Source: Microcaldota archaeon (GTDB lineage: Archaea > Micrarchaeota > Micrarchaeia > Micrarchaeales > Micrarchaeaceae). Taken from it: a stretch of DNA of 33,706 bases. The notes below the pieces were generated by a model. It made no database searches. It was not told the origin of the DNA and saw only the letters and a program-made list of their open reading frames with translations. Made by a program: the position numbers and the translations under genes. The DNA lies in contig JAGWGP010000003.1 of NCBI GenBank assembly GCA_028867285.1, positions 1 through 33,706 of the forward strand, in the 5' to 3' direction. Below are positions 1 to 6,582 of this stretch, piece after piece. Each line of letters starts with the position of its first letter. Positions within the stretch are counted from its first letter, which is position 1.

Positions 1-65
1 AGATTCAGCCCGTCGGATGTCCTGAACTCGACAAGCCTGCCCTCAGGGAAATCCAAGCGCGGCAT
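1..65 (-). CDS. Partial gene running off the left edge, possible alpha/beta hydrolase N-terminus
   Basis: Read leftward from an ATG at 65-63, 21 codons stay open to the window edge and begin MPRLDFPEGRLVEFRTSDG. The pattern VEFRTSDG followed by a hydrophobic residue resembles the first strand of serine aminopeptidase-type alpha/beta hydrolases, but 21 residues are too few to assign a family. The AT-rich box at 95-106 lies about 35 bases upstream and would give a short leader. The same box can serve the rightward gene at 128. The catalytic part would lie outside the window. Confidence 0.5.
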   Translation of the reverse strand, partial: MPRLDFPEGRLVEFRTSDGLN

Positions 66-94
66 AAACCCAACAGGTTACACATCTCTGGGAA

Positions 95-106
95 GTTATA
101 TATATT
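95..106. promoter_or_regulatory. Bidirectional TATA box
   Basis: The sequence GTTATATATATT is AT-rich in otherwise GC-rich DNA and nearly symmetric. Its centre is about 27 bases upstream of the rightward ATG at 128, which fits a leaderless start, and about 35 bases upstream of the leftward ATG at 65. Confidence 0.6.
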
Positions 107-127
107 TCCTGCCGCCCAGTAGTGCCG

Positions 128-856
128 ATGTCCGGAGAGGAGACCAAGGCAACGGGGCACACTACAAGGCAGGCGCTCGCAAGGGCAGCGCACGTCTTCA
201 ACTTCAGGGCGGACGTAAGGAAGCTCAGGAGGCTTGAGGAGGAGAGGGTAGCCCTCATTGAGCAGTTGAGGGGCGGCACGGCGATGGTGGAGCGGGACCC
301 TGGCGCGCTGAAGAGGCTAACCTACCTCTTCAGGAAGGAGGACGCCATGAAGTGGTACCACAAGGCGATGGGCATCTCTGGCGACAAGTACGGCATAGCC
401 AACAGGTACATCAGGGAGATAAAGCAGGTAAGCGAGGAGGGAAAGCTCGGCCAGGCGCCCAACAGGACATTCGACAGGAGGGAGGCCGCGATAGACGAGA
501 TACTGAACGACATGGTGCGATACGTGGACAAGGCGAACAGGGAGTTCCACATATACTCAAAGCTCTTCGCGAAGGCGATGAGGATAAACGCGATCAAGTC
601 CAAGATACAGATGTCAATAGTGGGGGGCGTCTGGGTCGGATTGAGCCCGGTGGTGGCGACGGGAATAGCAGTCAGGATGGACCCCGCGGATTTCGCGAAC
701 ACGGATATCGGCATGCTCATCGGTTTCTCGGTTGGAGGGGCTCTGAGCGCGATAGGGTTATCAGCGGGCCTCTACTCGGCAAGGATCAGGAAGTTCGAGG
801 CTGCGGACAGGGAGCGGACGCAGAAGGATTCAGCCGGAGGAGACGGCGGCGCTTAG
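128..856 (+). CDS. Unknown membrane protein with helical N-terminal domain
   Basis: I do not recognise this 242-residue protein. Residues 1-160 are highly charged and predicted helical, with no signal peptide. Two hydrophobic segments follow at about 162-182 and 194-216, joined by a short acidic loop. A basic, then Gly/Asp-rich tail ends the protein. The likely topology is a cytosolic N-terminal helical domain anchored by a C-terminal hairpin. I chose the ATG at 128 over the GTG at 122 because it lies about 27 bases from the TATA box at 95-106. The 3' end overlaps the convergent DUF763 gene by 27 bases. No function is inferred. Confidence 0.75.
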   Translation: MSGEETKATGHTTRQALARAAHVFNFRADVRKLRRLEEERVALIEQLRGGTAMVERDPGALKRLTYLFRKEDAMKWYHKAMGISGDKYGIANRYIREIKQVSEEGKLGQAPNRTFDRREAAIDEILNDMVRYVDKANREFHIYSKLFAKAMRINAIKSKIQMSIVGGVWVGLSPVVATGIAVRMDPADFANTDIGMLIGFSVGGALSAIGLSAGLYSARIRKFEAADRERTQKDSAGGDGGA

Positions 857-1885
857 CCGCTTCAGCGCAAGGTACTTGTCCTTTCCCTCGAGCCTCGCTT
901 GGTCTATTATCTGCTGCATCGATTCAACGACGTTGTCGTAGGTCTTCCTAGGGACGGGGAAGGGTATGCCGTCCTTCCCGCCAAGGTTGTAGGCGTACAT
1001 GACCGGGTCCCTGTAGGCAAGCTCCCTGTCGTAGATAAGAGATGCCACGAGTGCGAGCGACCTCACCGTGGCCCGGCCCATCCCCTTGACGAGCAGCAGC
1101 TCCCTGAAGTCCCGGGGGTCGAGCTCCGTCGCCCTCCGTATCGTGTCGATGGCACGCCTGCTCATGTCTATCCTAGGCACTATCTCGTGCCTTGATGGAT
1201 AAAGCGACTTGGATGCGACGCGCTCGTATTCCGAGAGCGCCTCCTTCATCCCCTCCCTCGCCCAGGAGTTCCTGGCGTATGTGAGGTCCATGCTGTTTAG
1301 CTTAAGCTTGGTCTGTATCCCCGTGTGGGGCTCGCTCGCGACGTCGTTGGCGTTGACGTTGTCGCTGAACCACTGGAACCTGATCGCGTTGCTGCTCTGC
1401 GGATGCATCGCCTGCTGGACCACTGCCCACTTCCTGTTCCTGGTGAAGATGAACGCGTGGTGGTAGATACCGATATCGTCGTAAACGAGTGCGGAGTCCA
1501 CCTTGGCCGCGAGCCTGCTCAGCTCCCTGAACCTCCCCTCCTCGGAGGAGACGTTGAGAAGCTCGGCGCCGGCGCCTATCTGCTCCGGGGTCTTCAGCCC
1601 CTCCTTGCCCTTCCCGCCTGCGATGAATATATCGGTGCTGCCGGCGAGCGCCTCCTTCAGCGCCCCCACCGTGACAGTGGTTGTGCCGCTGCTGTGCCAA
1701 TCGTAGCCGATCGTGCAGGCGAGCGCCTGGAACCAGTCCTTGTCGCTCAGGCGGCGCACCAGCTCGTCGGGCCCAAACTCGTCTATGATGACGTCCGATA
1801 TCGCCCTGCTCAGCCTCACCATTCTCCCGAATAGCCACTTCGGCGCGTGGCCGCCGTGAAGGGGAAGGACGGTCGCAGAGTGCAT
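830..1885 (-). CDS. DUF763 family protein
   Basis: The N-terminus reads ATVLPLHGGHAPKWLFGRM, which is the hallmark opening of DUF763 (LPLHGG-AP-WLF-RM), a family of unknown biochemical role found in archaea and some bacteria. Near residues 263-286 a helix-hairpin-helix-like stretch (VKGMGRATVRSLAL) suggests nucleic-acid contact; this is inference. The length of 351 residues fits the family. I prefer the ATG at 1885 to the TTG at 1900 because the family motif begins right after it. In addition, an AT-rich TATA-like box at about 1904-1914 lies about 25 bases upstream. The gene is divergent from the 83-residue gene at 1976 and converges on the membrane protein gene at 128. Confidence 0.88.
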   Translation of the reverse strand: MHSATVLPLHGGHAPKWLFGRMVRLSRAISDVIIDEFGPDELVRRLSDKDWFQALACTIGYDWHSSGTTTVTVGALKEALAGSTDIFIAGGKGKEGLKTPEQIGAGAELLNVSSEEGRFRELSRLAAKVDSALVYDDIGIYHHAFIFTRNRKWAVVQQAMHPQSSNAIRFQWFSDNVNANDVASEPHTGIQTKLKLNSMDLTYARNSWAREGMKEALSEYERVASKSLYPSRHEIVPRIDMSRRAIDTIRRATELDPRDFRELLLVKGMGRATVRSLALVASLIYDRELAYRDPVMYAYNLGGKDGIPFPVPRKTYDNVVESMQQIIDQARLEGKDKYLALKRLSAAVSSG

Positions 1886-1945
1886 GATCCTGATGGTCAA
1901 CGAAAATAAATATGCCAGGCGTGGAAAAGCGTATATCGCAGTAAC

Positions 1946-1954
1946 GCATATATT
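1946..1954 (+). promoter_or_regulatory. TATA box for the small gene at 1976
   Basis: GCATATATT is centred 26 bases before the ATG at 1976, so the message is probably leaderless. Confidence 0.6.
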
Positions 1955-1975
1955 CCTTCAGGCCAGAGCAATAGC

Positions 1976-2227
1976 ATGGGCAGAGGAAAGGGCAAGACCG
2001 TGGGCCTGTCGGCGCTTGACCACGCGGCAGGGGAGCTGCAGTGGCTATCCGAGCATCCGAAGGAGGCCAAGGGCACGTCGATGAGGCAGGTGAGGAAGGA
2101 CATCGCCACGCTCACCAGGGGCGCGGCCCAGCAGGTATCGGGCATGTCCAAGGGCATAGCCCTGAGGGGAGGCAAGATGGTGGACCCCATGGGCCTCGGC
2201 AGCTCAGTTATAGACGAGATAGTCTAG
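1976..2227 (+). CDS. Small unknown basic protein
   Basis: This 83-residue protein begins MGRGKGKTVGL and contains several Lys/Arg residues in the first half and Gly/Met-rich stretches in the second (GMSKGIALRGGKMVDPMGLG). It has no membrane segment, no cysteines and no family I recognise. The start is supported by a TATA box 26 bases upstream. The codon use (AGG, AAG, GGC) matches its neighbours, which argues for a real gene. Its TAG stop shares the tetranucleotide CTAG (2224-2227) with the TAG stop of the convergent HAD gene. It may be lineage-specific. Confidence 0.65.
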   Translation: MGRGKGKTVGLSALDHAAGELQWLSEHPKEAKGTSMRQVRKDIATLTRGAAQQVSGMSKGIALRGGKMVDPMGLGSSVIDEIV

Positions 2228-2871
2228 CCGCGCAGTACCTTCCCGATCTCGTATATGTTGCTCAGCTTGTGGTCTATCCACGGCTCGGCGTAGCCTCCCT
2301 CCCCGCCCACGAGGACGGTTGTCATCCCAAGCTGCTTGGCTGGGAGCAGGAACTCCTTCTTGTCGTCGACGAACATGGTGCTCTGCGGGTCGTAGCCCGT
2401 GGCGGCGCCCGCGCGCAGGAAGGCACGGATGTCCGGCTTGGCGGCGAAGCCCATCTCCCTCGCGCCGATCACCTTCTCGAACCTGCCGCTGACGCCGAGC
2501 GTGGAGACGACCTTCCACGCATACTCCGAGTAGTTGTTGGTGAGTATCGACATCCGAGCATCGGTCGAGCCGAGGACAGACCTAAGCTTGGGGTCGGCGG
2601 CCACGCCGTTCCTCAGGAGGTCCACGCTCATGCAGGTGCCCCTCACGAACTCGTCGTAGGTTATGCCGTACTCTCTCTCGAAGAGGTAGGCCGAGTAGTC
2701 CACGCCGTACTTGCCGAACAGCCTGTTGCGCAGCGGCATCACCTCATCGGTAGGTATGCCGAGACGGGCCGAGGTGTACACCAGGAAGGCGGCCATCAGC
2801 GCCTGCCGGAGCTGGGCGTTGAGCCTGTACAGGGTCTCATCATTGTCGAACAGTATGTTTTTGACGGTCAT
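2224..2871 (-). CDS. HAD-superfamily hydrolase, pyrimidine 5'-nucleotidase-like
   Basis: This 215-residue protein shows the four HAD motifs: FDNDETLY with nucleophile D9 and D11, TNN at 111-113, K145 in AAKPD, and the acidic pair FVDD at 168-170. A helical cap lies between motifs I and II (about 20-95), as in the Sdt1/PhoE-like nucleotidase group whose motif I is FD-DxTLY. It probably dephosphorylates a small phosphometabolite such as a nucleoside monophosphate; the substrate cannot be read from sequence. A GGTGAT Shine-Dalgarno sits just upstream of the ATG, so the transcript has a leader. The region before it (2905-3113) looks like a separate structured RNA or a long structured leader. Confidence 0.82.
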   Translation of the reverse strand: MTVKNILFDNDETLYRLNAQLRQALMAAFLVYTSARLGIPTDEVMPLRNRLFGKYGVDYSAYLFEREYGITYDEFVRGTCMSVDLLRNGVAADPKLRSVLGSTDARMSILTNNYSEYAWKVVSTLGVSGRFEKVIGAREMGFAAKPDIRAFLRAGAATGYDPQSTMFVDDKKEFLLPAKQLGMTTVLVGGEGGYAEPWIDHKLSNIYEIGKVLRG

Positions 2872-2904
2872 AGGTAATCACCATTGCTCTCTCCAGGCCT
2901 TGGG

Positions 2905-3113
2905 AAAAAACAAACGCAGGAAGGGACCGAGCGACAGCTCAGTCATCCGATGCAAACCCCGGATGCGCCTGGCCCATGGGCATCGGGCATCAGACGGATC
3001 CTGAGACGTGATACCTATGGCGGCCCGAGGAGAAACCGGAGCGCATGCCGTCGGCTGGGAAAAGCCGTGCCTTAGCCGTTGCGCGTGCGCCAGTCATGTT
3101 CCAGACCTCATAA
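2905..3113 (-). ncRNA. Candidate structured non-coding RNA (or structured leader of the HAD gene)
   Basis: No convincing protein is encoded here. Read leftward, a TATA-like TTTTATAC (3144-3137) predicts a transcript start near 3113. Downstream there is a hairpin CGGCT/AGCCG with a 6-base loop (3067-3052). A long-range 7-bp pairing joins CCGATGC (2986-2980) to GCATCGG (2953-2947). A 7-bp hairpin ACTGAGC/GCTCGGT with a TGTC loop follows (2943-2926). The run TTTGTTTTTT ends near 2905, a plausible archaeal terminator. I looked for RNase P, SRP and 5S signatures and did not find them. The identity is unknown. It could also be a 5' leader of the HAD gene, which starts 34 bases beyond the T-run. Confidence 0.45.
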
Positions 3114-3136
3114 GTAATGGGTTAGTGGGGAAGGAC

Positions 3137-3144
3137 GTATAAAA
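3137..3144 (-). promoter_or_regulatory. TATA box for the candidate RNA
   Basis: TTTTATAC read leftward is centred about 27 bases before the predicted RNA start near 3113. It is the only clear AT-rich box between the permease gene and the HAD gene. Confidence 0.45.
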
Positions 3145-3179
3145 GCGTTGTGTGCGAAAACCGCATTGCGCGCCGGAAG

Positions 3180-4505
3180 CTACAGAGTCCTCAGCGCGTC
3201 TATGGGCTCCAGCTTCGACGCGCGCCACGCGGGATAGACGCCGGCGACCACGCTCACGAGCATCGCCACAGCTATCGCCTCGATTATCGTGGAGAGCGGG
3301 AACACGGGGCTGAAGGAGATGGAGCTCGATGAGGAGCTGCTCCCGCCCCCGAAGCCACCGCCGCTACCGCCCCCGCCGCCGAACTGCGCGTTGCCACCTC
3401 CGCCCCGCCCGCCGCCTCCGCCAGAGGTGGTTGCTGCGCCGGAACCTGCGCCGCCGGAGCCGTTGGACCCTGCGCTTAGGACTGTGGAGAGGCCGTAGGC
3501 CCCGCCCGCGCCGACGGCTATGCCGGCTATCCCGCCAATGAGCCCGATCAGCAGCGCCTGTATCAGGAATATCATGAGTATGTGCCTGTTCTTGAAGCCC
3601 ACCGACTTGAGTATGCCGATCTCATGGGTCCTCTCATAGACGGCGATGAGCATTATGTTCATTATCCCGATGGCAGCGACTACAAGGGAGACCCCCGCTA
3701 TGACGGCGAACAGGAGGGTTATCGAGCCGAGTATCGATGATGTGGTCTGTATCAGCGCGGCAGTGGTGGTGATCCTTGCGCTGTTGCCGTAGATGTTGGA
3801 TATCAGCGCGGCGGTGGAGTTGACCGTGGTGGTGTTGGAGGCAAGGACCAGCATCATGTTGAAGGATGACTTGTGGAGCAGCAGCTCGGCCGCAGACAGG
3901 GACATCATTACGCCGGTGTCTATGGGGATTATGAAGCCGCCATGGGCCTGCAGGATACCGGCGATCGGGATGCCGATGGATGTGCTGCCCTTCCCCTCGA
4001 GCTTCAGGGTCGCGGTCTGTCCGACTATCACCGACTGCGCGCCTGAGCCGGAGGCGGGAAACGCTACGGTGTGGCCGACCACCGCGATCGGCGCTATGGT
4101 GTCCTGGTATATAGTTCCCTGGTACATGCTCACGTTGCCGCCAAGGAGCTGCTTCAGCCCCTGCGTGGTGGTGCCTATCAGCGTCACTGAGGAGTTCTGG
4201 CCGCCCGAGGACAGGCTTCCGCTGCCGGTCAGCAGGGGCGTCACGCTGGCCACGTTGGGAAGGCCGGAGACCCTGGCGGAGTCTGCGACCGTGAATCCCA
4301 CGGGACCCACAGAGGAGACTATTATCGAGGTGGGGCCAAGTGAATTAAGGGAGGCGCTTATGCTCTGGCTCAACCCAGCGGTGACCGATGTCAGCCCTAT
4401 TATCGCGGCCACGCCTATCATCACCATGACAACGGTGAGGGCGGTCCTTACCTTCTTCTCGCTCAGGTCCCTGTAGCTCAGCCAGAAGATGTCTTGTATC
4501 TCCAT
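3180..4505 (-). CDS. ABC transporter permease, MacB/FtsX type
   Basis: This 441-residue protein has the MacB/FtsX layout: TM1 at about 21-43, a large extracytoplasmic domain (44-255), and three C-terminal helices at about 258-290, 306-342 and 404-425. The coupling segment ERTHEIGILKSVGFKN lies at 291-306 and the end is YPAWRASKLEPIDALRTL, both typical of the family. Between TM3 and TM4 there is a Gly/Ser-rich stretch (about 344-396) that the family does not normally have. It is the last gene of a three-gene operon after the ATPase and the anchored secreted protein. Such modules move lipids, peptides or lipoproteins or do mechanical work; the substrate is unknown. Confidence 0.9.
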   Translation of the reverse strand: MEIQDIFWLSYRDLSEKKVRTALTVVMVMIGVAAIIGLTSVTAGLSQSISASLNSLGPTSIIVSSVGPVGFTVADSARVSGLPNVASVTPLLTGSGSLSSGGQNSSVTLIGTTTQGLKQLLGGNVSMYQGTIYQDTIAPIAVVGHTVAFPASGSGAQSVIVGQTATLKLEGKGSTSIGIPIAGILQAHGGFIIPIDTGVMMSLSAAELLLHKSSFNMMLVLASNTTTVNSTAALISNIYGNSARITTTAALIQTTSSILGSITLLFAVIAGVSLVVAAIGIMNIMLIAVYERTHEIGILKSVGFKNRHILMIFLIQALLIGLIGGIAGIAVGAGGAYGLSTVLSAGSNGSGGAGSGAATTSGGGGGRGGGGNAQFGGGGGSGGGFGGGSSSSSSSISFSPVFPLSTIIEAIAVAMLVSVVAGVYPAWRASKLEPIDALRTL

Positions 4506-4514
4506 CCCTAATCC

Positions 4515-5768
4515 TCACTTCTTGTGCTGGCGCGTCTTCTTCTTCTCCCTGTAGAGGAGGAAGCCGAGCACCATTATGATCACAACAAGGAGGAGCAAGA
4601 TTATGCCAGAGCCCCCAGTCGAGTGCCTTGCGTACGTGGACGCGCCTATCGCGTTGGCGCTTGCGAAGCCCGTGCCCAACGTTACGGGCACGTCTATCAC
4701 GGTGCTCAGGTTCTGCCTCAGGCTGTTGAGGTAGTTGACCCTCACGGGTATCACGTACGCGCCCGCCTTGGTCCCTGCCCCGGAGGTCAGGGTCAGCGTT
4801 ACCGGAGTCTGGCTGTCTGTGGCCATGTCGCCGACGAACACGGTGTTGGAGCCGTAGGCTGAGAATCCGCTTGGCGGCAACGGGGTGGCAGTGACCGCGG
4901 ATGCGCCCGCAGTGCCCACGTCAGTCAGCACGAACGATATCGAGAATATGCCGCCAGGCGTGGGCGTGGTCGGCGAGAGCGTGGTGCTGGAGGGCGTTAT
5001 GTTTATTATCCCTGTCGAGAGCACGGTCGGATTGTAGGATATCTGCTCGGGCACTATCCCGTTGTAGAGGTTTATGGTCATGTTGATCGGAAACGACTGG
5101 GTCGCGTTCTTGAAGACGAAGACGCTCTGGGTCAGGTTGAGAGATCCCATCGGCCCTATGGCGCCGACGCCCACCGGCTGTATCCCGAGGAAGGTGCCGT
5201 CCGAGCTTGGCATCGCGGACTTGATGGATATGTAGTTGAGCGTGGTGTTGCCGGCGTTCGACAGCATGAGCGTCACGTTCTGTATCTTGCCGGATGTCAG
5301 CACGCCGGGGAGTATGCCGACCTTGAGCGCGCTTGGGCAGGTCTCGGTGCCGAAGCTTATGTTCCTGACCTCGCTGTCGCTGTAGAGCTGGTCGAAGTCG
5401 TAGTTTATGCTTACCCCGGTAGAGATGAGCGAGGATGCGTTGAGGCTCACGAATATTGGAAGTATGATGGTCCTGGAGCTGTTGGCGCTGACGTTTATTG
5501 TGCCGCTGGTCGTGCCGTTGCCGAACGAGTATATGTTCTTGGAGTTTATCCCGAGAAGTACGCCCTGCATCTGCGCAGAGCCCGGCGGCGATGTCACGGT
5601 TATCGGCAGCTGGTTCACCTGGCCCTTGCAAAGTGTGAGCACGTTGGTGCTGAGCTGGAAGTTCGGAGGGTTGGGTATCGGTGTGGGGCCGCTGGTTCCC
5701 GCAAACGCGAGCAACGGGGCCAGTGTTGCCGTCAGCAACGCCATCAACAACATTGTGTTCGAGTTCAT
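4515..5768 (-). CDS. Secreted membrane-anchored protein of an ABC export module (CARDB/COG1361-like)
   Basis: This 417-residue protein has a signal peptide (residues 1 to about 23, MNSNTMLLMALLTATLAPLL). Its beta-rich extracytoplasmic region contains repeated NxS/NxT sites and Ig/CARDB-like strands. A C-terminal membrane helix (GSGIILLLLVVIIMVLGFLL) is followed by a Lys/Arg-rich cytosolic tail. The ATG at 5768 overlaps the ATPase stop as ATGA, which fixes the start; longer frames lack a signal peptide at the end. In archaea, proteins of this type often sit between MacB-like ATPase and permease genes and are thought to act as the extracellular partner. The permease follows after 9 bases. Confidence 0.78.
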   Translation of the reverse strand: MNSNTMLLMALLTATLAPLLAFAGTSGPTPIPNPPNFQLSTNVLTLCKGQVNQLPITVTSPPGSAQMQGVLLGINSKNIYSFGNGTTSGTINVSANSSRTIILPIFVSLNASSLISTGVSINYDFDQLYSDSEVRNISFGTETCPSALKVGILPGVLTSGKIQNVTLMLSNAGNTTLNYISIKSAMPSSDGTFLGIQPVGVGAIGPMGSLNLTQSVFVFKNATQSFPINMTINLYNGIVPEQISYNPTVLSTGIINITPSSTTLSPTTPTPGGIFSISFVLTDVGTAGASAVTATPLPPSGFSAYGSNTVFVGDMATDSQTPVTLTLTSGAGTKAGAYVIPVRVNYLNSLRQNLSTVIDVPVTLGTGFASANAIGASTYARHSTGGSGIILLLLVVIIMVLGFLLYREKKKTRQHKK

Positions 5769-6457
5769 CTCATTACCTGGTTCTTGAATATCCTGCCGTC
5801 CCTTATGTGTATGACGCGGTCGCAAGACCTTGTGAGCTCGGGGTTGTGCGTGACCATCACGACCGTCACCCTCCGCTTCCTGCTTATCTCCTTGAAGAGC
5901 CTCATCACGTCCTCGCCGGACTTCGTGTCGAGGTTGCCGGTGGGCTCGTCCGCGAGCACCAGCGCGGGGTTGTTGACCAGTGCGCGAGCGACCGCGACCC
6001 TCTGCTGCTGGCCGCCGCTAAGCTGGGTGGGCTTGACGTTCAGCTTCTCCCCAAGGCCAAGCTGCGATAGCATGCTGTCGGCCCGCTCCCTCCTCTCGGA
6101 TGCGGGTATGCGGTTGACCATCAGCGGCAGCTCCACGTTCATCTCGGCGGTGAGGCCGTTGACCAGGTTGTAGGCCTGGAATATGAAGCCGAGCTTCTGG
6201 TTCCTGAACTCGGCGAGCCTGTCGCCGTCCATCTTGGAGGTTGCCACGCCGTCTATGAAGAGCTCGCCGGAGGAGGGCTTGTCTATAGTGCCGAGTATGT
6301 TCATCAGCGTGGACTTTCCGCTTCCCGACGGCCCCACGATGGCGACGAACTCCCCCTTCTTGAGAGAGAAGGATATGTCGCTGAGGGCGTCCACCTCCAC
6401 GGACTCGGACCTGTAGACCTTGGAGATCCTGTTCACCCTCACCGAGTAATCGGCCAT
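5765..6457 (-). CDS. ABC transporter ATP-binding protein, LolD/MacB family
   Basis: This 230-residue nucleotide-binding subunit has Walker A GPSGSGKST (42-50), a Q-loop in FIFQAYNLV, signature LSGGQQQR, Walker B LVLADEPTGNLD and the switch histidine in MVTHNPEL. The GNLDTKSG text after Walker B is typical of the MacB/LolD/FtsE group. The start is the ATG at 6457, 26 bases from the TATA box ATTAAATA (6479-6486), rather than an in-frame start farther upstream. It is the first gene of the operon with the anchored protein and the permease. It is divergent from gltX, with the two promoters sharing about 125 bases. Confidence 0.93.
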   Translation of the reverse strand: MADYSVRVNRISKVYRSESVEVDALSDISFSLKKGEFVAIVGPSGSGKSTLMNILGTIDKPSSGELFIDGVATSKMDGDRLAEFRNQKLGFIFQAYNLVNGLTAEMNVELPLMVNRIPASERRERADSMLSQLGLGEKLNVKPTQLSGGQQQRVAVARALVNNPALVLADEPTGNLDTKSGEDVMRLFKEISRKRRVTVVMVTHNPELTRSCDRVIHIRDGRIFKNQVMR

Positions 6458-6478
6458 ATTGCTATAAGCAAAGCCACG

Positions 6479-6486
6479 ATTAAATA
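6479..6486 (-). promoter_or_regulatory. TATA box for the ABC operon
   Basis: Read leftward the box is TATTTAAT, 26 bases before the ATG at 6457, predicting a leaderless transcript. Confidence 0.6.
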
Positions 6487-6550
6487 CGTTCGCACTCGTT
6501 TGCGGCATCAGCAGGAGAGAGGGCAATCAGTTTTATAATCTCCGCAGTCA

Positions 6551-6562
6551 TTATATTATAAT
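6551..6562 (+). promoter_or_regulatory. TATA box for gltX
   Basis: TTATATTATAAT is centred about 27 bases before the ATG at 6583. This decides that ATG over the TTG at 6562, which lies inside the box. Confidence 0.65.
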
Positions 6563-6582
6563 TGGGACTCGGCGGTATCAAA

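Noticed and set aside
352-951. 199-codon open frame on the plus strand across the end of the membrane protein gene
   Set aside because: It is an out-of-frame shadow of the gene at 128; composition is Arg/Gly/Gln-rich with no domain or promoter.
2905-3113. RNase P RNA, SRP RNA or 5S rRNA in the gap upstream of the HAD gene
   Set aside because: I could not find the conserved RNase P core segments, the SRP GGAAG/AGCAG loop or the 5S helix order on either strand; the RNA is left unnamed.
3289-3498. Pro-rich small plus-strand protein
   Set aside because: It is the complement of the Gly/Ser-rich loop of the permease, so proline codons are expected.
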